Shown here: in pieces, positions 27,587 through 35,566 of the stretch | Position numbering within the stretch: position 1 is the first letter of the stretch | How the letters are laid out: the number at the start of each line of letters is the position of its first letter | From: a virus | DNA length: 35,566 bases | Reading direction: 5' to 3' (one strand) | Virus record (IMG/VR): IMGVR_UViG_3300033153_002879 | Coordinates: 1-35,566 of that record | The notes under the pieces: generated by a model | What the model was told of the DNA's origin: nothing | The model's database searches: none | The model's input: only the letters and a program-made list of their open reading frames with translations | Made by a program: the position numbers and the translations under genes

Positions 27587-29611
27587 TTAAACTCGATCTA
27601 TTAGAAAATCTTGCGCGTCTTCTGGGCTGCCGAGCCATGCCTCTACTGAGGCTATTCTAAGCACTGTCGCAACAGATGGGCCAGAACTTACGCTGCATTC
27701 AAAGTTTATAGCGCCTGTTGAAGACGGCTTCCATATTGAGACTGACGTTATGTAGTCGCTAGTGTCTTTTATTAATCTATTTATAGAATGACCGATACCG
27801 GAAGGCAGACCAGGAACTTGAGATACAAGAGCCGTATCAGCAGCATCAAAGTCTAGCTTGTATCGAACCTTGAGCGTTACCATGCAGTCTGCCCACGCAG
27901 AAGGAATATCAAAATAGAATCGTATTGTCGGAATATACCCTACGTTGCTTGTGTAGCGCATAACATTGAAGCTGCTATCCGCCTCGACAGCAGACGAGGC
28001 TATACTTGTCGCATATTCAGAGATATAAAAATGCCCCCACTGACAATTCGTTAGAACCCCATCGTTAGCATCCCATTTCCCTAAAAGCGCCGCTCTCTGG
28101 TGAATGAGAGGTTTTACATTAACATCTTCACCAGCTAGCGATAATGTTACGCGACCATAATCAGACGGTAATAATGTCCATGGCGTCTTAACTTGTACAC
28201 GATTAAACTCTGCCGTACCAAAAAGAACATCGTCGAACACAACCAAATCTGTAGTTGCAGCGGCGTTATAGTTAACCCAGTCTGATACCCGTAAAAATGC
28301 TTCTTGCGCCGTTTCAAAATTAAATTTAGCTGATCCATTATAGCCCTGTATGTCTACAGAAGATGAATTGCCTTCATAGAATTTATCGTTGGCATCACCA
28401 ACGAACGTAGCCATATATGTTGGAGGATTTGTTGTAAATTCAGTATGACAGTTCTTAAAAAAACTAAATGAACTAGTGGCGAAAGCCATGACAGAATCAA
28501 CAGTAGTATTCCCAACCCCTTCATTCAGGAAAGAAGTTGCGTGAATCTCTCTGACAGCCCTGAAATCCCATACATAATTTACGCCACCATTAGGATTGAG
28601 TCCTCGGTCTAAATTTACGTTACTAATCTCCAATAGTGTTATTGCAAGATATTCATCGCTGTTGGATGGTTCTACCGTCAACCCCAAACAGCCGCCGACA
28701 TCGAAAAACGACACATCTCTGAGTGAGCAGTTTTGCGAGTAGCTTGTTGAGCCAGGTTTAATGCCTATTGCATATCCACGAAAATCTTGGAATTGGCATC
28801 TGACAAAACTCCAACTTGATGATCTCCCCTCAAAGACTACAGCGGATTGATTTGCGCCTGTATCAGAGCAGCCAAAATTCATATCCACGAATGTCATGGC
28901 AGCAGATAGATAAGTAGTATCGGTAAACCTATATATCGAGCTATCAGTAGTGGCGTTATCGAGATAGACAAGAGATTTTAATCCGCTTGTCTTGTTATTC
29001 GTTCTGCCCGACCCTCTTGTTACCAGTACTGGCGCACTAGAAATAACAATTGGCACAGTGATACGATAATACCCATAAGGAAAATAAACCTCTCCAGTTG
29101 CTAGCGCCGAATCATAAGCATTTTGTATAAATGCAGTATCATCTGTAGAGCCATCGCCAGTAGCTCCATAACGCCTTACATCACCTACAGGATAGGATGT
29201 ATCAGTCACCCCAGTTTCGCCTGCCTCTGTAGGGTGATTAACAAACCTGAACCCTTGTCCTATCGTAACGCTTGTTGTACCAACGACAATCGGATTGTCG
29301 GTCTTTACTTCCCAGTACCCAATATTTGTCGTACCTCCAGTAACGTGGATGATTGTTCCCTTCACTACATCACGGCTTCCATCCCAATCAGGTTCCCGAG
29401 TCCATGCTCCAGAGCTGACTTTATAGATTCCATTCTCTGATCCAGTCGTCTGGGTTTTAACCAGGCATCGATCCCCCGCCACAAGAGCAACACCATCAAC
29501 AGTCTGTTCAGCTGACAGGGTTATGTTTGCCGTAGTCGCGGAAACACACGGAGCCTTAATAGCCAATGAGCCATTAACGCCGTTTCGTCTGCTTGTTGAT
29601 ACGCTCGTCAT
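27587..29611 (-). CDS. Tail-spike protein with pectate-lyase-like beta helix, 674 aa
   Basis: Residues 1-118 form a head domain also found in the neighbouring 337-residue protein (TANITLSAEQTVDGVALVAG, ENGIYKVSSGAWTREPDWDG). Then comes VRRYGATGDGSTDDTAFIQN (about 145-164), the start of the pectate lyase_3-type right-handed beta helix, followed by YFPYGYYRIT and a long Ser/Asn/Thr-rich parallel-strand region. The C-terminal 150 residues look like a separate beta domain (receptor or carbohydrate-binding). It probably degrades or binds surface polysaccharide. Four-base overlap with the next gene upstream. Confidence 0.85.
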   Translation of the reverse strand: MTSVSTSRRNGVNGSLAIKAPCVSATTANITLSAEQTVDGVALVAGDRCLVKTQTTGSENGIYKVSSGAWTREPDWDGSRDVVKGTIIHVTGGTTNIGYWEVKTDNPIVVGTTSVTIGQGFRFVNHPTEAGETGVTDTSYPVGDVRRYGATGDGSTDDTAFIQNAYDSALATGEVYFPYGYYRITVPIVISSAPVLVTRGSGRTNNKTSGLKSLVYLDNATTDSSIYRFTDTTYLSAAMTFVDMNFGCSDTGANQSAVVFEGRSSSWSFVRCQFQDFRGYAIGIKPGSTSYSQNCSLRDVSFFDVGGCLGLTVEPSNSDEYLAITLLEISNVNLDRGLNPNGGVNYVWDFRAVREIHATSFLNEGVGNTTVDSVMAFATSSFSFFKNCHTEFTTNPPTYMATFVGDANDKFYEGNSSSVDIQGYNGSAKFNFETAQEAFLRVSDWVNYNAAATTDLVVFDDVLFGTAEFNRVQVKTPWTLLPSDYGRVTLSLAGEDVNVKPLIHQRAALLGKWDANDGVLTNCQWGHFYISEYATSIASSAVEADSSFNVMRYTSNVGYIPTIRFYFDIPSAWADCMVTLKVRYKLDFDAADTALVSQVPGLPSGIGHSINRLIKDTSDYITSVSIWKPSSTGAINFECSVSSGPSVATVLRIASVEAWLGSPEDAQDFLIDRV

Positions 29612-30621
29612 GACGTTAACAAACTCCCTGTGTATTCAAGCCATACTGCGCTCATTGCTAATGTGTCCGTAGTGTGAGCAACAGGAGTCAGGCCGACTGT
29701 TAACGTCTGCGCTCCGGATGGGATATCTGCTGCAGCTATGGTCGTGGTCTTTTCAGCCCATGTTGTTGTCTGGTTTGTCTCTGACGTATCAGCCACTGAA
29801 GTATCAGCCTCGTTGAAAAATGATGCTACTGTAAACCCAACAGCATTGGTGGTTCCACCAGAAACAATTCGCGTGTGTATTACTATATCAGCCCCAGTGT
29901 TTAGGTCAGGAGGTAGTGGTGTTTGAAAGACTACCTGATCATTATTGCTTGATGCCCACAGTAATCTCTGACAACCATCTGTTGCGGCGTTAATAGCATC
30001 AAGAACCGGAGTGGTATCTGATGCCAATACACCACCATGAGCAGCCGCATTCCCCACATCGAAACTACTGGTCTCTCTTAGAGAGTGCAGCCCTATCGGT
30101 ATAAACTTCTGAGCACTGGTAATATGTTGACCTATCTCATCGAGAACAGATTCCCCGTCAGTTCCTACCCAATAACTGCTTGCGTCTTCAATACCAACTA
30201 GCGAAGCCCCTTGTCCTGTAGAGGTATCAGCAAGATTGGTTCTTAACAATGAATCTGGATCAGTTGATTGAAATGCAACGCTTGTCGTTCCAACAGTAAT
30301 CGTATCAGCAGTAGTCACTTGCCAGAAGTTATTCCCAACCGTACCGTTGGCAGCATAGACATAAGTGCCTTTCTTCACATCATAGGTTCCATCCCAATCA
30401 GGCTCTCTTACCCAGCTTCCAGAATTGACCGCATAGATGCCGTTCTCTATTCCATCTGTCTGGTCTTTTACCAGAACACGTTCATTGGATGTGCATGCCA
30501 CTCCATCGATGGTCTGCTCACCAGACAAGGTGATATTCGCAGTAGTGGCCACCTTCACCGGAACCTTCACCGCAGCAGAGGAGGTAATGCCTCGTCGAAT
30601 AGTCGTAATAACACTGGTCAT
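29608..30621 (-). CDS. Tail fibre/spike protein sharing the head domain, 337 aa
   Basis: The first 118 residues match the head domain of the 674-residue tail spike (TANITLSGEQTIDGVACTSN, ENGIYAVNSGSWVREPDWDG, then TVGTTSVAF), which suggests both attach to the same virion site. The C-terminal 200 residues are different: beta-rich with repeated Thr/Ser and acidic patches (VGFTVASFFNEADTSVADTS). No beta-helix motif. It could be an alternative fibre or an adaptor. Overlaps the coiled-coil protein stop by 1 base. Confidence 0.8.
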   Translation of the reverse strand: MTSVITTIRRGITSSAAVKVPVKVATTANITLSGEQTIDGVACTSNERVLVKDQTDGIENGIYAVNSGSWVREPDWDGTYDVKKGTYVYAANGTVGNNFWQVTTADTITVGTTSVAFQSTDPDSLLRTNLADTSTGQGASLVGIEDASSYWVGTDGESVLDEIGQHITSAQKFIPIGLHSLRETSSFDVGNAAAHGGVLASDTTPVLDAINAATDGCQRLLWASSNNDQVVFQTPLPPDLNTGADIVIHTRIVSGGTTNAVGFTVASFFNEADTSVADTSETNQTTTWAEKTTTIAAADIPSGAQTLTVGLTPVAHTTDTLAMSAVWLEYTGSLLTS

Positions 30622-31319
30622 TAGTTAAGCACCGGCTTGGCCTTCACAGAGACAATACGGCCTGTAGCGTCTCGGATAGGATTGAATTCAAATTCAGGAA
30701 TAGGCTGGGGTTTTGAAACGGGAGCAGGTTTCACTACTTTCGCTGCGGATAATTTGCCAGTCAACTCTGCCACCTTAACCTCAAGTTTCTGAGCTCTACC
30801 TTTCTCAGTCTCAATACGTTTATTCAAATCAGATATGGTGCTTTTCTGACCTCCGTACCCAGCGACCTTGGTTCTCAATCTCTCGATCTCAACCTTCTGG
30901 TTGGCTATCACTTGATCTGAGCCTTCCTTCATTCTGATCGCTGTGTTCATTTCTGTCTCGGCTCGTTTAACGGCAGAGTTCTTCTCAGACTCAGCCTGTC
31001 GAATAGCAGACTTCTTATCTGTCTCAGCCTGTCTGATAGCGGATTTCTTCTCCGACTCGGCACGCCTAACAGCAGAATTCTTCTCTATCTCGGCCAGTTT
31101 AGCCGCCGTCTTTGAGGCATCAATCTCCGCCCTAACCTCAGACTTTGCCTGTCTCATTGCATCAGCGGCAGCATTCTTCCTGACAGAATCCAGCTCAGAC
31201 CTCGCCTCGTCAACAGCCCTGTTACGAATCGTGCTCAAGGCTTGCTGATAATTCTGGTCATCTCCCGGCTTTCCAGCAGATTTTGACTTCTTTAGTCTTG
31301 AGAGAACACTGTCAACCAT
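30621..31319 (-). CDS. Coiled-coil protein with 11-residue repeats, 232 aa
   Basis: The middle is a long coiled coil; residues 77-131 are five hendecads of the form E-x-E-K-x-S-A-(I/V)-R-x-A, which favour a right-handed or straight coil. The C-terminal part is Pro-rich (KPAPVSKPQPIPEFEFNP) and ends IRDATGRIVSVKAKPVL. It lies between the giant zincin protein and tail fibres, so a virion or assembly-scaffold role is likely. No signal peptide. Confidence 0.7.
   Translation of the reverse strand: MVDSVLSRLKKSKSAGKPGDDQNYQQALSTIRNRAVDEARSELDSVRKNAAADAMRQAKSEVRAEIDASKTAAKLAEIEKNSAVRRAESEKKSAIRQAETDKKSAIRQAESEKNSAVKRAETEMNTAIRMKEGSDQVIANQKVEIERLRTKVAGYGGQKSTISDLNKRIETEKGRAQKLEVKVAELTGKLSAAKVVKPAPVSKPQPIPEFEFNPIRDATGRIVSVKAKPVLN
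30927..31091 (-). repeat. 33-bp coding tandem repeats (five hendecads)
   Basis: Five near-copies of a 33-base unit encode E-x-E-K-x-S-A-(I/V)-R-x-A. The units are similar at base level, so unit number could change by slippage or recombination. Confidence 0.75.
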
Positions 31320-31428
31320 GGTGACACCTTAGTTTTTATCCTGTATTAATGCCAACGCTAATGCGTCAGGAAGCCGCCAGGATCAATTCTGGAGGAGGAC
31401 AGGACATCCCCCGGCGACTCCCATCTGC

Positions 31429-34400
31429 TCACTTGCGGGGTGGACCGGCGAGTACTGCGCCTATGGTCCCAACCCCCTCAACCTCTCCACTCTCAACTGC
31501 CATGATTCCATCTATCGTGGCGTTGATCTGTCCAGCTGGGTAATGAAGGAATGACCCGGCAGTTTTGTTCAATGCTTTGAACAGTGCCATGTCTCCCTCA
31601 AGCTGACCAACTTGCCTCGCTGTCGAGTACAAATCAGCCAACGGTCTCAGTCCAGCAGGACCCTTGTAATCATAAGTTTCCAATCCAAATAATGCCCCAA
31701 CACCAGCACCCATCTCCCTGGTCGGTAATGTCTGTCCTAATAGGAAACTCAGCTGCTCACTCGCCAGTTTCTCAGCAAGACACTCAGGATCCATGTCACA
31801 TTCATTCTTCAGTAATTCGTGTAATGCCATGGAGAATAATGCCGGTACAAAGTTTAGGATAATCAGATCCTGGGCAATGCCAATAGAATCACTGGGCTTT
31901 TTGTATTTCTTGACCGCCTCCAGGTTCATATTGTATGTCGCTGAGAAATACGAGTAGAAGTTGGTGAATAGCTTCGCGTAAGCAGGACCACGCTGGATCT
32001 TGGCAAGGTCACCAATCTGGCCACCGGACTGGGTATCCTTCACAGTCTGATTGGCAATCTGTATGGCACGTTCCTCAATCTCCTGACGGTGTTCTTCTGT
32101 AGTAGCTCCCTCAAGGTGTAATTCATCGATAGCCTTATAGTACGCGCCCCACCAGGTAGGAATATCCACTGTACGCTGCATCTTCTGGATCATGTAAAAG
32201 GTAGACGCCTTGAACTTGCTGGCCTTGTCACCCGTCTTTACATTGTTTAATACTTCGCTCACTTCCCGCTGCATGGTCAATGCCCGGTTACGCATTAGCG
32301 TAGACTTCTCATCTGCGATACGCCCAGCCTCCAGAGGATTCTTAAAGTACTTCATGAGGCCACGATTCATGTACTTCGACCCCACTCTCGTCCACGACTG
32401 AGCCAGTCCAGATGGCTGAATCAACGCAGTGGTTATCCTCCAGCCCATTCCCACAATGGTAGAACCAACTCTGATACGGTTGATGAATTGCTCAAATGCA
32501 GAGGTAGACTGGGCATCACCCTCGGCAACGGCCTTCACGGTGTCTCTCAACTCACCCGTTAGTTCTGGTCCATAGTGTTTTGTCATCGGACCATCAAGTG
32601 CTGCGAGTATTCTGTTTGCGTCAGTGATCCAGTCCTGCCATGCAAGACGGTGATTCACCTCGTTGATGTGTCGGGATATCGCAGTGAATCTCAAGAGCAT
32701 AGGACGATTATGCACTTCCTGAGCCCTCTTCTGGGTGTAGGACTTGCGGGTAGTCGCCCGACCAAAGGCACCCTTCATGGCCATGCGGAGATCGTTCACG
32801 GCATCCAGTAATTCTGATCGGGTCGATAACACAGTGTCGTACTTGGCTGGAAAGTAACCACCAGGATAAGTGCCGTATTTGGTCTCAATCGGTGTAGCCT
32901 CAATCCACTCGGGAGTAACGCCGGTCAGTCTACGTTCCTGTTTTCCAATCTCATCCCTTTTCTTGGCGATATGATCCAGCGTTCCCTGAATGAAGTCCCA
33001 GTCACTCTTGGTCAACATATCCAGAATGGCGTTAGCATCCTCAGGTGATAGAGCTCGCTTACCCGTAATACCGCCATCCATCAGGCGCTGACGGTTACCC
33101 TCATTGCCCCAGTTCATACCGAACATAATCAATTCTTCCTTGGTCATGCTGATATCCGTACCGGGAATGGCGTATTTCTTCGCATAAATATTCACAGGCA
33201 ATCCACCTCGATGGATGTCACCCATGATTGGGTCAAATAACTCAGCTAATGCCAGCGTATCCTCCCGGTTCATGTCAGCCTCAGCATCTCCTGACTCACC
33301 CATGCCTTGAGTCAATAACTGGAATAACTTGCCATTATCCTTCAGACCATCCATCTCACGAATGATCGAGGAGAATTTACGGTGAATGGCGCCAAGATTT
33401 CTCATCCATGACGCAAAGATACCCACCACATCCGATGGTTCCCCGCGCTCCTTCACGGTGCGTTTAGCGTTCTCTTCAATCGATTCCCGAGCCTCAAGCA
33501 TGTGAGCTTCAAACTCACGCTTGTCCTTCTGCTTCAGCAGGGTCTTTTTCAACCTGCCAAGATGCTCGATGTTCTTTACCGAATCCGCTAATCCAGACAA
33601 TTCCTCAACTGTCATTTCTTTGTAGTGTTTCTTCCTTGCAGTCTCCAGTAAGGTTTCATCAATAATCGGTGTAAACCCTAGCTCCTCCTGAGACTCAGAC
33701 CACTCACGGATTGACTTGCGCTTACCCAACTCTTTGAGACTGACCCCCTTCTTCAGGTCGTATTGCTCGAGCATGGAATCAACCTGATCCAGATACTCCT
33801 GATCAATATTCTTACGAGTACCCGTCTTGGTGAATTTCTTCAGGAACCTGACCATCTTGTCGATATCGATCTTGGCATTCGTGGCAGCACGGAAGAAGTG
33901 GTTGTTTAATACCTGAGCCCGCTTATGTTGCGAGGCTTCATCACGATCACCCTTGACCAGTGCTTTCTCGGCATTACGGGCAGCACGAGACTCTGCAGCT
34001 GAGTATTGGCCGGGCCGAATATCCTTGACCTTCTTCCTCGCAATGGCTCTCTCGGCGTATGCCTTGGCTGCACGGGCTAATACATTCTTTGTACCCGTTC
34101 CCTTGGCCAGAGCCTTCAATTCTGTGTGCAGGAATCTGGTGTGGGCTTCGTTGTGTAACGCTTCGATAGCGGCAACTTCCAGTGCCTCTGGGCTGGTGAT
34201 ATCCCCGTAGGTATCAAGCATGCGGGCATCGGTCAGGCGATCAATCCTTTCCTTCTGTAGCTCGGCCTCAAGAAGCTGCCTGATCATCTGGTCGCCAGAA
34301 GTAAACCCAAGCAGGCTCGCTGCATCGTCTGGATGTATCCCCTCGCTCCCAAGCCGAGCTCTACCAAGAGCCTCCCAGTCAACCATGGTCTCATCAAGAG

Positions 34401-35566
34401 CCTCAATGCCCTCAACCTTCTGCATATCTACCTGAAGGGAATATTGGTTGTCGCCACGCAGGGCTTTATCCAGCTTATTCAGCAGTTCGTTAGGTGATAC
34501 TTCAGCAAGATATCCTTTTGTGTATAGCTTCTCGGCCATACTGTCCATGCTCTCACCGCCACGCTTCAGGAATATCCGCTTCCCAAATATAGGCTGATTC
34601 TCTGTGGACGCAGCTGTACCAGTCCAGTGAGCCGGATCAATGCCTTGAGCTTCAGCTTCTACTTGATTAATTCCGCCGAGTTTAGCGATAGCAACCTGTA
34701 GATTATCTATCTCTGGATTAACCTCTCCAGCAGAGGCTCGTTCACCTTCGTACATGTCGCGCACGGTAGGCTTATGCAGTTTGTGAACTTCAACCGTCTG
34801 CTGCTCACCATCAATATCAATGTATTCACCTTTTTTCAGGAATCTGTCAGCCTTGTACACAGTCTCTTCCCCGACTTCCTCAGCAACCTCAAGGCGTATG
34901 GTTCTGCGCTTCTCTCTGGCTTCCTTCTGCAACCGCTTCAATTCACGACTCTTGGCGTTCGATAACCACTTCATGTCTTTCAGGGAGCGTTGAGATAACT
35001 CGGCAGCTGCTTTGGCCTGTCGAACTTCATTCAGCGACTGGTACTTCTGCCACTGTCCGGCAGTCATTCCCGCATCCTCGGCAGACTCAAATAGCGACTC
35101 ATACGAATCAGCCACGGCTCTGGATCGAAGCTGATCCTCCGTCGCTAACATCCGGTCAAATACTTCCCGAACCTCATCAGTCAATTCAATATTGAGATTA
35201 CGCAGGTTCTCGTAAACATTAACCAACCAGTCACGGAACTTCTGGAACAATGACTCCATCTCAAGGCTGGGGGCTTTTCCCTCGAATAAATATGCTTCAA
35301 AGGCGCGAGCGACCTGCTCATGGCCCTCTCTGCGCTGCTCCAGTGTCATCTGGTTCCATGTCTGGGAATCCTGAACTCCGATGAAGTCCAGCATGGTGTT
35401 CAAGTCCGTCATAATCTCAGGACTCTCAGCAGCGAGCTTATTCATAGCCTCGAAGAAGAAATGGCCCGATTCATGGAGCCAGCTTGATAAATCTGCACCT
35501 TCAAGCAGCGTTATTGTCGCTCCAAATTCAGTAAATTGGATCTGTGCTCTAGGCTGTACTGTCTTT
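31429..35566 (-). CDS. Giant virion protein with HExxH zincin domain, partial at its N-terminus
   Basis: The frame is open to the right edge (first full codon at 35563-35565), so 1,378 residues are visible and the start lies outside. The visible N-terminus has LEGADLSSWLHESGHFFFEA; HESGH (35461-35475) is an HExxH metallopeptidase motif, in the context known from large polyvalent phage proteins (ADxSxxLHExGH). The long middle is charged and helical (KTRKNIDQEYLDQVDSMLEQ and similar). The C-terminus (YKGPAGLRPLADLYSTARQV, HYPAGQINATIDGIMAVESG) resembles the LPD38-type domain at the end of such proteins. It is likely carried in the capsid and ejected with DNA. Confidence 0.8.
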   Translation of the reverse strand, partial: KTVQPRAQIQFTEFGATITLLEGADLSSWLHESGHFFFEAMNKLAAESPEIMTDLNTMLDFIGVQDSQTWNQMTLEQRREGHEQVARAFEAYLFEGKAPSLEMESLFQKFRDWLVNVYENLRNLNIELTDEVREVFDRMLATEDQLRSRAVADSYESLFESAEDAGMTAGQWQKYQSLNEVRQAKAAAELSQRSLKDMKWLSNAKSRELKRLQKEAREKRRTIRLEVAEEVGEETVYKADRFLKKGEYIDIDGEQQTVEVHKLHKPTVRDMYEGERASAGEVNPEIDNLQVAIAKLGGINQVEAEAQGIDPAHWTGTAASTENQPIFGKRIFLKRGGESMDSMAEKLYTKGYLAEVSPNELLNKLDKALRGDNQYSLQVDMQKVEGIEALDETMVDWEALGRARLGSEGIHPDDAASLLGFTSGDQMIRQLLEAELQKERIDRLTDARMLDTYGDITSPEALEVAAIEALHNEAHTRFLHTELKALAKGTGTKNVLARAAKAYAERAIARKKVKDIRPGQYSAAESRAARNAEKALVKGDRDEASQHKRAQVLNNHFFRAATNAKIDIDKMVRFLKKFTKTGTRKNIDQEYLDQVDSMLEQYDLKKGVSLKELGKRKSIREWSESQEELGFTPIIDETLLETARKKHYKEMTVEELSGLADSVKNIEHLGRLKKTLLKQKDKREFEAHMLEARESIEENAKRTVKERGEPSDVVGIFASWMRNLGAIHRKFSSIIREMDGLKDNGKLFQLLTQGMGESGDAEADMNREDTLALAELFDPIMGDIHRGGLPVNIYAKKYAIPGTDISMTKEELIMFGMNWGNEGNRQRLMDGGITGKRALSPEDANAILDMLTKSDWDFIQGTLDHIAKKRDEIGKQERRLTGVTPEWIEATPIETKYGTYPGGYFPAKYDTVLSTRSELLDAVNDLRMAMKGAFGRATTRKSYTQKRAQEVHNRPMLLRFTAISRHINEVNHRLAWQDWITDANRILAALDGPMTKHYGPELTGELRDTVKAVAEGDAQSTSAFEQFINRIRVGSTIVGMGWRITTALIQPSGLAQSWTRVGSKYMNRGLMKYFKNPLEAGRIADEKSTLMRNRALTMQREVSEVLNNVKTGDKASKFKASTFYMIQKMQRTVDIPTWWGAYYKAIDELHLEGATTEEHRQEIEERAIQIANQTVKDTQSGGQIGDLAKIQRGPAYAKLFTNFYSYFSATYNMNLEAVKKYKKPSDSIGIAQDLIILNFVPALFSMALHELLKNECDMDPECLAEKLASEQLSFLLGQTLPTREMGAGVGALFGLETYDYKGPAGLRPLADLYSTARQVGQLEGDMALFKALNKTAGSFLHYPAGQINATIDGIMAVESGEVEGVGTIGAVLAGPPRK

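Overview
This window is part of a tailed double-stranded DNA phage genome (Caudoviricetes). The evidence is a DnaB-type helicase with a CHC2 zinc-finger primase fragment, NinB/NinG, an ERF-type annealing protein with a YqaJ exonuclease, a 3-TM holin next to an M15 endopeptidase, tail-spike proteins, and a giant virion protein with an HExxH motif. DUF551 proteins, Nin proteins, an SSB-like DDDIPF tail and a CsrA homologue suggest a gammaproteobacterial host; this is inference. No integrase, rRNA, tRNA or CRISPR array was seen.

Layout. (1) 1-1483, minus strand: the end of a virion protein, a small-terminase-like protein and an HTH protein. (2) 1461-10121, minus: a tightly overlapping sugar operon. 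Read in transcription order it holds a PseB-like dehydratase, a mini DegT/PseC-like aminotransferase, two small proteins, a PseF-like CMP-transferase, a small protein, a DNA methyltransferase, a pseudaminic-acid-associated methylase, a sulfotransferase, a PseA/WbpG-type amidotransferase split by a frameshift, a HisF-like protein, an HNH-AP2 endonuclease, a GNAT (PseH-like) and a PseI-like synthase. No PseG hydrolase or HisH glutaminase was seen. (3) 10143-15861, minus: small beta-rich structural proteins, one built of 16 repeats around D-x-N-A-T, plus a second sulfotransferase. (4) 15852-19938, minus: NinG, NinB, helicase, CHC2 protein and replication organiser, with 10-bp iteron-like repeats upstream. 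(5) 19939-20050: divergent control region whose two promoters share a perfectly palindromic -35 region, with a GGTT/AACC operator-like array. (6) 20051-25960, plus: early genes, many of them small zinc-ribbon or membrane proteins, with ERF, YqaJ, an SSB-like protein, CsrA and a stand-alone RNase H1 hybrid-binding domain. (7) 26003-35566, minus: lysis genes, two tail-spike-like proteins sharing a head domain, a hendecad coiled-coil protein and the giant zincin-containing protein, which runs off the right edge.

How it fits together. Early plus-strand genes handle recombination, ssDNA and possibly post-transcriptional control of the host through CsrA. The leftward operon runs from replication to structural genes and then to a glycan module that should make a CMP-activated nonulosonic acid of the pseudaminic type, probably further modified by methyl, amidino or sulfo groups. 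No glycosyltransferase is visible, so whether the sugar goes onto host surface glycans or onto the virion is open. The unusual points are the phage-borne pseudaminic pathway, the D-x-N-A-T repeat protein beside it, the CsrA gene and the shared-palindrome promoter pair.
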